Source of the DNA: Mesorhizobium mediterraneum | Lineage (GTDB): Bacteria; Pseudomonadota; Alphaproteobacteria; Rhizobiales; Rhizobiaceae | Direction: 5' to 3' | NCBI RefSeq assembly: GCF_002284565.1 | Contig: NZ_NPKI01000012.1 | Span: 186,001-250,000 of the forward strand | DNA length: 64,000 bases | Shown: positions 50,206 through 58,263 of the stretch, in pieces | How positions within the stretch are numbered: the first letter of the stretch is position 1 | How the letters are laid out: each line of letters begins with the position of its first letter | Made by a program: the position numbers and the translations under genes | The notes under the pieces: generated by a model | What the model saw: the letters and a program-made list of their open reading frames with translations, nothing else | Databases searched by the model: none | What the model was told of the DNA's origin: nothing

Positions 50206-51060
50206 ATGGATCCGATCTCCAAATTCCTGGTCAGCTACAAGATTCCGATAGGCGCTTGGGGAAAGGCCTTTTTCACCTTCCTCACCGACAATTTCAACAC
50301 CGTCCTCAGGGCCTTTTCCAACGGTCTCAATTTCCTGCTCGATGGGATGGTCGACGGACTTCTTCTGTTGCCGCCCGTCCTGCTCATCGCCTTGATCGCT
50401 TTGCTCGCCTATGTCCTGCAGCGCTCGAAGGGCCTGGCGCTCGCCGTCTTCATCGGATTGCTGTTCATCCTCAACCAGAACCTCTGGAAGCAGACGGTGG
50501 AGACGCTGGTGCTGGTGGTTGCCGCCGCCGCCGCCTCGATGGCAATCGGCGTGCCGCTCGGCATCTGGGCCGCGCACAAGCCGAAGGTCTACCGCATCAT
50601 GCTGCCGGTGCTCGACCTGATGCAGACGCTGCCGACCTTCGTCTACCTGATCCCGGTGCTGACCTTGTTCGGGCTCGGCAACGCGCCCGGCCTGATCGTC
50701 ACCATCATCTTCGTCATCCCGACCTCGGTCCGTCTCACCCATCTCGGTGTCGTCTCGGTGCCGAAATCGATCATCGAGGCCGGCGAGGCCTTCGGCGCCA
50801 CCAGGCGCCAACTGCTCTGGAAGGTCGAGCTGCCTTCGGCCCTGCCCACCATCATGGCCGGCTTGACCCAGTCGATCATGCTGTCGCTGTCGATGGTGGT
50901 GTTCGCGGCCCTTATCGGCGCCGGCGGCCTCGGCACCGAGATCAACCGGGCGCTCGGCTCGCGAAGGATCGACCTCGGGCTCGAGGCCGGCCTCGCCATC
51001 GTCGTGCTGGCCATCGTGCTCGACCGGATGACCCGCATTGGCGTTGGAGGCAAGAAATGA
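50206..51060 (+). CDS. choW: Choline ABC transporter, permease
   Basis: A 284-residue inner-membrane permease of the ProW family with about six spans. The EAA loop for ATPase contact reads VVSVPKSIIEAGEAFGATRRQLLWKVELP, with the Gly in the usual place. The segment PTIMAGLTQSIMLSLSMVVFAALIGAGGLG is conserved. Its stop overlaps the choV start by four bases (ATGA), so the two are coupled. The start ATG follows AGAGGGG. It forms the translocation pore with ChoV and receives choline from ChoX. Confidence 0.93.
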   Translation: MDPISKFLVSYKIPIGAWGKAFFTFLTDNFNTVLRAFSNGLNFLLDGMVDGLLLLPPVLLIALIALLAYVLQRSKGLALAVFIGLLFILNQNLWKQTVETLVLVVAAAAASMAIGVPLGIWAAHKPKVYRIMLPVLDLMQTLPTFVYLIPVLTLFGLGNAPGLIVTIIFVIPTSVRLTHLGVVSVPKSIIEAGEAFGATRRQLLWKVELPSALPTIMAGLTQSIMLSLSMVVFAALIGAGGLGTEINRALGSRRIDLGLEAGLAIVVLAIVLDRMTRIGVGGKK

Positions 51061-52238
51061 CCGTCGCCGTCGATTTCAGGAATGTCGATATCGTCTTCGG
51101 CAGCGACCAGGCCGGCTCGCTGGCGCTCATCGACAGCGGCGCCACCCGCGCCGAGATCCTCGAAAAGACCGGCAATGTGCTGGGCTGCGCCGGGGCAAGC
51201 CTCACCGTGCATGAAGGCGAGATTTCCGTGCTCATGGGCCTGTCCGGCTCCGGCAAGTCGACGCTGCTGCGCGCCGTCAATCGGCTGAACGTCGTTTCGC
51301 GCGGCCAGGTTCTGGTCAAGGACGGCGACAAGACGGTCGATGTCGTCACCTGCGACGAGGCTACCCTGCGGCGGCTGCGACAGAAGCAGGTGGCGATGGT
51401 GTTCCAGCAGTTCGGCTTGCTGCCGTGGCGCACGGTGGAGGAGAATGTCGGCCTCGGCCTCGAGCTCGCCGGCGTGCCCGAAGCCGAGCGCAAGGAGCGC
51501 GTGCATCGCCAGCTCAAACTGGTCAATCTCGACCAGTGGTCGAAGAAATACGCGCATGAGCTTTCCGGCGGCATGCAGCAGCGGGTTGGCCTCGCGCGCG
51601 CGTTCGCCACCGAAGCGCCGATCCTGTTGATGGACGAGCCGTTCTCGGCACTCGACCCGCTGATCCGGACCAAGTTGCAGGACGAGTTGCTGCAGCTTCA
51701 GGCCGAGCTGAAGAAGACCATCATCTTCGTCAGCCACGACCTCGAGGAGGCGCTGAAGATCGGCAGCCACATCACCATCATGGAAGGCGGGCGCATCGTG
51801 CAGACGGGCGCGCCGGAAGACATCGTGCTGCGCCCCGCCAACGACTATGTCCGCGACTTCATCGCCAATGTGAATCCGCTCTCGGTGCTGACCGCCTGGA
51901 ACGTGATGCGCGACCGCCGCGACCTCGACCACGGCGAGGACGGCTGGGTGTGGCTCGACCGCCGCAAGACGACGCGTTTCAAGATCGACGAGCACGGGCT
52001 GGTGGCGGCGGCCGAGCGCGACGGCAAGCCGGCGTTCTGGGTGTCCTGCGCCGATGTCGAGGCGCAGCCGGAGGAGACGGCGCAGGTGTTCTGGGCCAAT
52101 CCCGGCACCTCGCTGAAAACCGTGATGCTGGCCATGCACCGCTCGCAGACCGCGCCCGTGGCGCTGTTCGACGATCAGTCGCGCTTCGTCGGCGCCATCG
52201 GCATCAGGGATGTGTTGAGCGCGGTGTTGCGGCGGTAG
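51057..52238 (+). CDS. choV: Choline ABC transporter, ATP-binding subunit
   Basis: A 393-residue ATPase of the ProV type. Walker A is GLSGSGKST (61-69), the Q-loop MVFQQFGLLPW, the signature LSGGMQQR, Walker B ILLMDEPFSALD, and the switch His lies in VSHDLEEAL. The C-terminal 130 residues carry a partial CBS-like regulatory region. The frame runs upstream inside choW, but the ATG at 51057 coupled to the choW stop is the start. It powers choline import. Confidence 0.94.
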   Translation: MTVAVDFRNVDIVFGSDQAGSLALIDSGATRAEILEKTGNVLGCAGASLTVHEGEISVLMGLSGSGKSTLLRAVNRLNVVSRGQVLVKDGDKTVDVVTCDEATLRRLRQKQVAMVFQQFGLLPWRTVEENVGLGLELAGVPEAERKERVHRQLKLVNLDQWSKKYAHELSGGMQQRVGLARAFATEAPILLMDEPFSALDPLIRTKLQDELLQLQAELKKTIIFVSHDLEEALKIGSHITIMEGGRIVQTGAPEDIVLRPANDYVRDFIANVNPLSVLTAWNVMRDRRDLDHGEDGWVWLDRRKTTRFKIDEHGLVAAAERDGKPAFWVSCADVEAQPEETAQVFWANPGTSLKTVMLAMHRSQTAPVALFDDQSRFVGAIGIRDVLSAVLRR

Positions 52239-52260
52239 AAAAGTCAAACGCCGAGCTTGG

Positions 52261-52418
52261 GCGCCCCCCTCTGTCCTGCCGGACATCTCCCCCACTTGGG
52301 GGGAGATCGGCAGTTTCGCAGACGGCTCTCACACTCCAAACGTTGGTAGTTGGCGAAATCGGCGATGACAGCCAATCTCCCCACCTGTGGGGGAGATGTC
52401 CGGCAGGACAGAGGGGCG
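52261..52418. repeat. Palindromic repeat, family B
   Basis: Perfect 30-bp inverted arms at 52266-52295 and 52387-52416 (starting CCCCTCTGTCCTGCCGGACA), with imperfect extensions to 52261-52307 and 52374-52418. It sits between convergent choV and the sensor kinase gene and is a second dispersed-type element unrelated to family A. It may also serve as a bidirectional terminator. Confidence 0.85.
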
Positions 52419-52451
52419 CGAAGGAATGCTGCCTTGGCCCGATACAGCAAG

Positions 52452-53858
52452 CTACGTTGCCAGCGGCAAGCTCAGCTCCGTCAGCAAGCCGCCGCCGGGG
52501 TGATTGGACAGGCTTACCTCGCCGCCGGCGCTGCGGGCGATGTTGCGGGCGATCGTCAGGCCAAGGCCGAGGCCGCCGGTCTGGCGGTTGCGGGACTGTT
52601 CCAAGGGCACGAACGAGCCGAACACCGCGTCGAGCTCGGCCTGCGGTATGCCTGGCCCCTCGTCGCGTATGGCTAGCGTGATGGTCTTTCCCGATCGATG
52701 CAGGCTGAGATGGGCCGTCCTGCCGTAGGTCACGGCGTTTTGGACGAGATTGGTGACGCAGCGCCTGAGCGCGACCGGCCGCGCAAGGCAGATGAGGCCG
52801 CGCGACCGCGTGTCGTCATTGTCGAACGAAACCTCTTCGTAGCCGTCGGCGACCGATTCCACGAGCGACCAGAAATCGATCCGCTCGCTCTTCTCCTCGG
52901 TCACCTCGAAGGTGGCGAAGTCGATAACCGAGCTGGCAATCGCCTCGATGTCGGCGAGATCGTGCGCCAGTGCGGCGCGAACCGCCGATTTCCGCAGCAG
53001 TTCGAGACGCAGCCGCATTCTTGTCAGCGGCGTTCGCAGGTCGTGCGCGAGCGCTGCCGCAAGATGTTCGCGATCCTCGACATAGTCGCGCAGCCTTGCC
53101 TGCATGGCATTGACCGCTTTTGCCGCGGTGCGGATCTCGCGACTGCCGGTCTCGATGATCGGCGGGCTCTTCAGGTCGTTGCCGATCCGTTTCACTGCGG
53201 TTTCCATCATCCGGTAGGGCGCGGTCAGCCGGCGCAGCGACCATATCGACATGGCCACCACCAGCCCGGCGATCAAGGCATAGAGCGGCAGGCTGTCGAA
53301 GCTCAATATCGGCCCCATCGGAGTGTTCGGCTCGGTGAAATTCAGCCATTGGCCGTCGGCGAAGCGGAGCGACGCTGTCAGCTTGTCGCTCTGGGCGAAA
53401 TCGGCGGCCAGCACCAGGAGGTCTCGCTCGACCTCGCCGACATCGCGACCCTCGATCGCGCCCCCGTCGTCGGCTTCCCGTGTCGCCGGATCGCGCCGAA
53501 CCCGCGCATCGGTAATGCCGAATTTCGACAGCCGCCCGACCAGTATGTCCTCCAGTTCGGCCAGTTCGTCGTCGCCCGCTATCGACAAGGCGACGGCGGG
53601 CGTGTCCGAAACGGTAAGCGCGTAGGTCGCGTTGGACAGGCCGGATGCGGTGGCCTTGCGTGCTTCGGGCGAGGCGGCATGCATCAGCTGCACCAGCGAG
53701 AAGGCGCGATCATTGAGCCTGTAGAGATCGACCACGCCGTTGGCGGCGGCACGGTCGCGCGAGACGATGTAAAGCGTCGTGATCTGGCTGATCAGCAGGC
53801 CGGCGATGACGATGAGCAGCACCCAGACGGGCAGGGTCTGCGGCAGGACGCGTCTCAT
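52452..53858 (-). CDS. Two-component sensor histidine kinase
   Basis: A 468-residue membrane kinase. Span 1 is at 10-31, a periplasmic sensor domain fills about 33-187, and span 2 is at about 191-208. A HAMP region follows, then the dimerisation domain with the phospho-accepting His272 in LAAALAHDLRTPLTR. The ATPase lobe has NLVQNAVTYG, DEGPGIP and GLGLGLTIA. The signal is unknown. Its ATG overlaps the response-regulator stop by four bases, so kinase and regulator are coupled. Confidence 0.92.
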   Translation of the reverse strand: MRRVLPQTLPVWVLLIVIAGLLISQITTLYIVSRDRAAANGVVDLYRLNDRAFSLVQLMHAASPEARKATASGLSNATYALTVSDTPAVALSIAGDDELAELEDILVGRLSKFGITDARVRRDPATREADDGGAIEGRDVGEVERDLLVLAADFAQSDKLTASLRFADGQWLNFTEPNTPMGPILSFDSLPLYALIAGLVVAMSIWSLRRLTAPYRMMETAVKRIGNDLKSPPIIETGSREIRTAAKAVNAMQARLRDYVEDREHLAAALAHDLRTPLTRMRLRLELLRKSAVRAALAHDLADIEAIASSVIDFATFEVTEEKSERIDFWSLVESVADGYEEVSFDNDDTRSRGLICLARPVALRRCVTNLVQNAVTYGRTAHLSLHRSGKTITLAIRDEGPGIPQAELDAVFGSFVPLEQSRNRQTGGLGLGLTIARNIARSAGGEVSLSNHPGGGLLTELSLPLAT

Positions 53859-54571
53859 TCGGAGGTCGTTTCGGGCAGGAACTGATAGCCGCCGCTGCGC
53901 ACGGTCAGGATCAGTTTCGGCGTTTTCGGGTCGTCCTCCATCTTGCGCCGCAGCCGGCTGACCAGAATGTCGACGCTGCGATCGAAGCTGTAGCCGCTGT
54001 CGCCGCCTGACAGTTCGATGAGCTGGTCGCGGCTCAGCACGCGCTGGGCGCTCTTGACGAAAGTCTGCAGCAGGTTGAACTCCGCCATGGTTAGCTCGAC
54101 CCTGACATCGCCCGGCGCCATCAGCCGGCGGCGCGAACAGTCCATCGTCCAGCCGGCGAAATGGTAGATCTGCCGCGAGGTGGGCCGCCGCGGCTCGGCG
54201 GCGCCGTTGCGCCTAAGCACGGCTCGGATGCGCGCCAGCAGCTCGCGCGGATCGAAAGGTTTCGGCACGTAATCGTCGGCGCCCATTTCCAGCCCGACGA
54301 CGCGGTCGGTCGTCTCGGTGACGGCGGTCAGCATGATGATCGGTGTCGCATGGTTGGCGCGAAGATCGCGGCAAAGCTCCAGCCCGCTCTTTCCGGGCAG
54401 CATGACGTCCAGAACGATAAGGTCCACCTGCGCGCGGCGCAGGACGGCTTCCATCTCGGTACCGTCGGCGGCGACCGACGTGTGCAGCCCTCGTTTCTGG
54501 AAGAACTCCTGAAGCAGGTCGCGAATGCCCTTGTCGTCGTCGACGATCAGTATGTGCGCGTCGGATTTCAC
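53855..54571 (-). CDS. OmpR-family response regulator
   Basis: A 238-residue regulator. The receiver domain (about 5-120) has the acidic pocket Asp11/Asp12, phospho-acceptor Asp55 (VLDVMLPGK) and Lys104. The C-terminal winged helix (about 140-235) has LTMAEFNLLQTFVKSAQRVLSRDQL and SVDILVSRLRRKMEDDP. A GTG start at 54571 gives the normal N terminus (MKSDAHILIVDDD); the open frame to 54691 is longer than the family. It probably binds the 11-bp direct repeat in the divergent region upstream. Confidence 0.9.
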   Translation of the reverse strand: MKSDAHILIVDDDKGIRDLLQEFFQKRGLHTSVAADGTEMEAVLRRAQVDLIVLDVMLPGKSGLELCRDLRANHATPIIMLTAVTETTDRVVGLEMGADDYVPKPFDPRELLARIRAVLRRNGAAEPRRPTSRQIYHFAGWTMDCSRRRLMAPGDVRVELTMAEFNLLQTFVKSAQRVLSRDQLIELSGGDSGYSFDRSVDILVSRLRRKMEDDPKTPKLILTVRSGGYQFLPETTSE

Positions 54572-54682
54572 TGAGAGCCCTGCTGTCACTGATGGCTGAA
54601 ACCGCCGTTCGATAATCACCCACACGATAGAATTCAGGCCATATGTTGGCCGGTGACGACAAGCTACCCCGAACAGGTTGCT

Positions 54683-54701
54683 CAGAAACAATCCAGAAAC
54701 A
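54683..54701. promoter_or_regulatory. 11-bp-period direct repeat, candidate response-regulator site
   Basis: CAGAAACA occurs at 54683-54690 and 54694-54701, 11 bp apart. OmpR/PhoB-type regulators bind such tandem half-sites. It lies in the 237-base divergent region between the response regulator and the small secreted-protein gene. A related AT-rich doublet (CGGAAAAACT/CCGAAAAAAA) follows. Confidence 0.5.
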
Positions 54702-54808
54702 AAATTCTACAGTTCGGAAAAACTCCCGAAAAAAATCAAAGGCATAAGTGGTGCCGTGGCGGTCAGGTCATCGGCTGCGGCACGCGTTACGGGATTACGG
54801 ACAAACCA

Positions 54809-55138
54809 ATGCAAAGGTTCTCGATCAGCTTGATGGGTGTGTTGCTCGGCATCTCGCTTATCACCGCCGCGGTCGAACAATCCTATGCAAAGGTGGCCGA
54901 TGCAAAGGTGGCCGATACAAAGGCGGCGATCACCCGGAGCGAGCGTTGCAGCGATCTGAGCCGTCAATTCGACGAAGCCCTCGAAACCCATGCCGCGGCA
55001 ACGCAGGTCACCGCGGCGAAGGCACTTCAAAGGAAGGGAAACCGGTTCTGCGCCAACAAGAAACAGGCACAGGGAATCCGGATGCTCGCCAACGCTTTGA
55101 AGCTGCTTGGAGTGACACCGATCGACCCCGTTCAGTGA
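54809..55138 (+). CDS. Small secreted protein, unknown function
   Basis: A 109-residue protein. MQRFSISLMGVLLGISLITAAVEQSYA is a signal peptide, with likely cleavage after SYA. It is followed by a short tandem repeat (KVADAKVADTKAA) encoded by a near-duplicated 15-base block. Two cysteines (SERCSDL and RFCANKK) in a helical, Lys/Ala/Gln-rich body could form a disulfide. I do not recognise the family. Divergent from the two-component system, it may be its target. The open frame to 54653 extends beyond the signal peptide, so ATG 54809 is used. Confidence 0.65.
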   Translation: MQRFSISLMGVLLGISLITAAVEQSYAKVADAKVADTKAAITRSERCSDLSRQFDEALETHAAATQVTAAKALQRKGNRFCANKKQAQGIRMLANALKLLGVTPIDPVQ

Positions 55139-55174
55139 CCCTCAATCCGATCTGCACAACAAGGAAACGAAGCC

Positions 55175-55390
55175 ATGAAAAAGTCCCTCCTCTCCGCTCT
55201 CGGTCTCGCCATCGCGCTTGCCTTCTCGATGCCGGTTCTCGGCGCCAGCAGCGCCAACGCCGCCACCACGACCGCGGCTGCGACGACCGCGACGACCGCT
55301 GCGCCGGCCAAGATGGTGAAGAAGGTCGCCGCCAAGAAGACCGTCAAGAAGCACAAGAAGCACGCAGTCAAGGCAGCTCCGAAGGCCTGA
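55175..55390 (+). CDS. Small exported Ala/Lys-rich basic protein
   Basis: A 71-residue protein. Residues 1-29 form a signal peptide (LLSALGLAIALAFSMPVLGA then ANA). The mature 42 residues are Ala/Thr-rich then strongly basic (KKVAAKKTVKKHKKHAVKAA). No known motif. Such small cationic secreted proteins occur downstream of envelope-stress regulators in several alphaproteobacteria, which is only an analogy. AAGGAAACG precedes the ATG, and a strong terminator follows. It is 36 bases after the preceding small-protein gene. Confidence 0.7.
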   Translation: MKKSLLSALGLAIALAFSMPVLGASSANAATTTAAATTATTAAPAKMVKKVAAKKTVKKHKKHAVKAAPKA

Positions 55391-55679
55391 TCCAGCGACA
55401 TCTCTTGTCCGCTAAGAAGACCGCTCCAGTTGCGATGCGCCTGGAGCGGTCTTCTTTTTTCGTTCCAGATGGGCGGCGTCTGTCGCGGAGCCAATCGAAA
55501 TTCCCGCCGGGCTTCGCTGCACCAAGCCGTTGAATGGCAACCGGCAGTTCCCACATAGGCACGGACTTGTGAACGGCCGCACCCGCTTGGAAGGCGGTTT
55601 GCGCGCGGCTCAAAATGGACGATCGCTTTCGTTCATGTCAGAATAAAAGCGAAATTCTTGCGCGCAACTGCCGGTTCCG
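55391..55679. other. Intergenic region before clpS
   Basis: 289 bases. It begins with the strong terminator (55417-55460). The rest shows no supportable gene, repeat or palindrome. Confidence 0.45.
55417..55460 (+). terminator. Intrinsic terminator after the small secreted-protein genes
   Basis: AAGACCGCTCCAG (55417-55429) pairs perfectly with CTGGAGCGGTCTT (55441-55453), an 11-base loop lies between, and a run of T follows (55455-55460). Confidence 0.9.
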
Positions 55680-55985
55680 ATGCCTGAAATCACGACAAAA
55701 CCCCGCACCAAGACGCAGCCGAAGATCGAACGGCCGAAGCTCTACAAGGTCATCCTCCTCAATGACGACTTCACGCCGCGCGAGTTCGTGGTGACGGTGC
55801 TCAAGGGGGAATTCAAGCTGAGCGAAGACCAGGCGCGGCGGGTGATGATCACCGCGCATCAGCGCGGCGTCTGCGTCGTCGCCGTCTTCACCAGGGACGT
55901 CGCCGAGACCAAGGCGACGCGGGGGACCGATGCCGGCAAGGCCAAGGGCTATCCGCTGATGTTCACGACGGAGCCGGAGGAGTAG
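55680..55985 (+). CDS. clpS: ClpS-type adaptor, short (ClpS2-like) form
   Basis: A 101-residue adaptor that delivers proteins with destabilising N-terminal residues to ClpAP. The substrate pocket residues Asn28, Asp29 and Asp30 (LLNDDF) and His60 (ITAHQRG) have the same 32-residue spacing as the known Asn47/His79 pocket. The final stretch PLMFTTEPEE and the short basic head are typical of the second ClpS copy in rhizobia. No clpA gene is adjacent, which also suits ClpS2. Confidence 0.92.
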   Translation: MPEITTKPRTKTQPKIERPKLYKVILLNDDFTPREFVVTVLKGEFKLSEDQARRVMITAHQRGVCVVAVFTRDVAETKATRGTDAGKAKGYPLMFTTEPEE

Positions 55986-56001
55986 TGCGGTTCGCGTTCT
56001 T

Positions 56002-56147
56002 CCTTCTCCCCTTGTGGGAGAAGGTGGCCGAGCGAAGCTCGGTCGGATGAGGGGTGCTCCAGCTTGGCACTGCCGACACTCCGTCCAACACCCCTCAACC
56101 GTCTTGGCGCTACGCGCCAATCCACCTTCTCCCACAAGGGGAGAAGG
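56002..56147. repeat. Palindromic mosaic repeat, family A copy 2 (inverted)
   Basis: 26-bp perfect terminal inverted repeats at 56002-56027 and 56122-56147, with a core that matches copy 1 (39531-39674) in the opposite orientation. It lies between convergent clpS and the membrane-protein gene of the MoxR operon. Confidence 0.87.
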
Positions 56148-56160
56148 ATAAAACGCTGCG

Positions 56161-58260
56161 CTACCGCCCTTCGCGGTACCACATCGAGCCTAATGCCAGA
56201 AGCAGCAGGCCGAGGCCGAGGAATCCGCCGAACAGCGGCACGCGCGAGACCGCCTTCAGCACGCTGTCGTCGGTGGTGCGCAGGCCGATCCAGTCGTTGC
56301 CGCTCGCGGCGCCCGAAGCGCGGACCGGGACGACCGAGGGCAGCGTCACGCCGCCTGTGAGGTTGCCGACGGTCGACCCAAGCGCCGATGATGGCGCCAG
56401 CCGGCGCACGCTGCCGCCGGTGGCCTCGGCCGGCGCTTTCAGCCGGCCCTCGGTGGAGACGACGTCGGTGAATTCAGGCGCATTGACCGGGCCGACATGG
56501 GCAAGCGCCTTCAGGTCGCCATTGCCGACCTGGTAGAGGCCGATCTCATTGGTCTCGATGCTGCCCAGGAAGACGCCGGGCTCGGCCCTCTCGAGCTTGA
56601 CGGTCAGCGCCTTGCCGGACGGGGTGATGATTTGCGCCGGGCCGGGGTCGTCGCTCATTGTCTGGCGGCGGATTTCCAGCATCATGCCGCGGCCGTCGGC
56701 GGTCAGCCGCTCTTCCTCGAGCTCGGGCTCCTTCATCAGCCAATGGGCGATGCGGCGATAGAGCTGGACATGCGGGCCGCCGCCCTCGAAGCCGCGCGCC
56801 CACAGCCAGCCCTGGTCGGACAGAAACATGCCGACGCGGCCTTCGCCCTTGCGGTCGAGCAGGAGCAGCGGACGGTTGTCCGCGCCCTTCATCACCGCCT
56901 CGCCCTCGGGGTTCTCGACGCCGATGGTGCGGAACCAGCGGCTCCAGTGCGGCGGCTCGGTGGCGGAGCCGTCGAGTCCGCGCGTCACCGGATGGCGCTG
57001 GCCGAGCTCGGTGAGGCGTGGATAGAACGCCTTGTCGACAACTTCGCCGGTCGGCATCGCCGGCAGCGCCGACATCAAAGGCGTGCGGGCGATCGAGCTT
57101 TCACCGGCATATTCGGGCCCTGCCGCGATCAGCAGCGCGCCGCCTTTCTCGACATATTCGGCGATGTAGTCGTAATAGAGGATCGGCAGCACGTCGCGGT
57201 GCTGGTAGCGGTCGAAGATGATCAGGTCGAAATCCTTGATCTTCTCGACGAACAGCTCGCGCGTCGGAAACGCGATCAGCGACAATTCGTTGATCGGCGT
57301 GCCGTCCTGCTTCTCCGGCGGCCGCAGAATGGTGAAGTGGACCAGATCGACCGAGGCGTCGGACTTCAGCAAATTGCGCCAGGTGCGCTCGCCGGCATGC
57401 GGCTCGCCGGAGACCAGCAGCACGCGCAAATTCTCGCGGATGCCGTCGATCAGCGCGATGGCGCGGTTGTTGGTGTCGGTGAGTTCGCCGGGCTCGGGAT
57501 CGATGGCGAGTTCGACGATGTTGCGGCCGGCGCCGGGAATGGTCACCTGCAGCGGCATGGCCTGGCCGATGGTGGCGCGCTCGACCGAAACCTGCTCGCC
57601 ATTGACCGACACGCGCACATCGACCGAGCCGGCCTCATTGTTGGTGCCGATGACGCGATAGGTCATTTCGAGCGGCTTGCCGACCAGACCGAAGCGCGGC
57701 GCATTCTCGAAGCGGATGCGGCGATCCTTTTCCTGGTCGTTGCCGGTGATCAGGGCGTGCAGCGGGGCGTGGAAGTCGGGTGTGCCGGCGGGGGCGTCAT
57801 GCACCTCGCCATCGGTGATCATGATGGCGCCGCCGATGCGCGAAGGCGGCACGTCGCGGAAAGCGCTTTCAAGCGCACCGAAAAGCCGCGTTTCAGTGCG
57901 CTCCTCGGCGGCTTCCGACTTGCCGGCCTCAACAACGCGGACGTCGAACTGCTTGAAGCGGCCGAGGCGCTGCTGAAGCCCGGCCAGCGCCTCGTCGGTC
58001 TGCTTGGTGCGTTCGCCAATGTCCTGGCTCTGGCTGCGGTCGACGACGACGACGACGACGCTTTTCAGCGCCTCGCGCTCTTCGTCGAGGGCCACAGGGT
58101 TGAGCAGGGCCGCACCCAGCGCGAGCAGGGCGGCGAAACGGAAGACCGCGCCGCGCTGGCGAAACCACAGGCCGACCAGTGCCAGCAGCAACAGCGGCGC
58201 CAGCACCAAGCCAAGCAGCGGCCAGGAAATGAGCGGTTCGAAGGCGAGCGACCAATTCAT
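56161..58260 (-). CDS. Membrane protein with GATase-like domain, fourth gene of the MoxR operon
   Basis: A 699-residue protein. Two spans lie at the N terminus (about 5-55, LISWPLLGLVLAPLLLLALVGL and a second), one is near the C terminus (about 675-693). The middle is a long extracytoplasmic region with a vWA/GATase-like start (VVVVVVDRSQSQDI), then NNRAIALIDGIRENLRVLLVSG and KGGALLIAAGPEYAG. It corresponds to the last gene of the broadly conserved MoxR operon (RL3502-type in Rhizobium leguminosarum), needed for a sound envelope. It starts three bases after the preceding stop. Confidence 0.83.
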   Translation of the reverse strand: MNWSLAFEPLISWPLLGLVLAPLLLLALVGLWFRQRGAVFRFAALLALGAALLNPVALDEEREALKSVVVVVVDRSQSQDIGERTKQTDEALAGLQQRLGRFKQFDVRVVEAGKSEAAEERTETRLFGALESAFRDVPPSRIGGAIMITDGEVHDAPAGTPDFHAPLHALITGNDQEKDRRIRFENAPRFGLVGKPLEMTYRVIGTNNEAGSVDVRVSVNGEQVSVERATIGQAMPLQVTIPGAGRNIVELAIDPEPGELTDTNNRAIALIDGIRENLRVLLVSGEPHAGERTWRNLLKSDASVDLVHFTILRPPEKQDGTPINELSLIAFPTRELFVEKIKDFDLIIFDRYQHRDVLPILYYDYIAEYVEKGGALLIAAGPEYAGESSIARTPLMSALPAMPTGEVVDKAFYPRLTELGQRHPVTRGLDGSATEPPHWSRWFRTIGVENPEGEAVMKGADNRPLLLLDRKGEGRVGMFLSDQGWLWARGFEGGGPHVQLYRRIAHWLMKEPELEEERLTADGRGMMLEIRRQTMSDDPGPAQIITPSGKALTVKLERAEPGVFLGSIETNEIGLYQVGNGDLKALAHVGPVNAPEFTDVVSTEGRLKAPAEATGGSVRRLAPSSALGSTVGNLTGGVTLPSVVPVRASGAASGNDWIGLRTTDDSVLKAVSRVPLFGGFLGLGLLLLALGSMWYREGR

Positions 58261-58263
58261 GGC

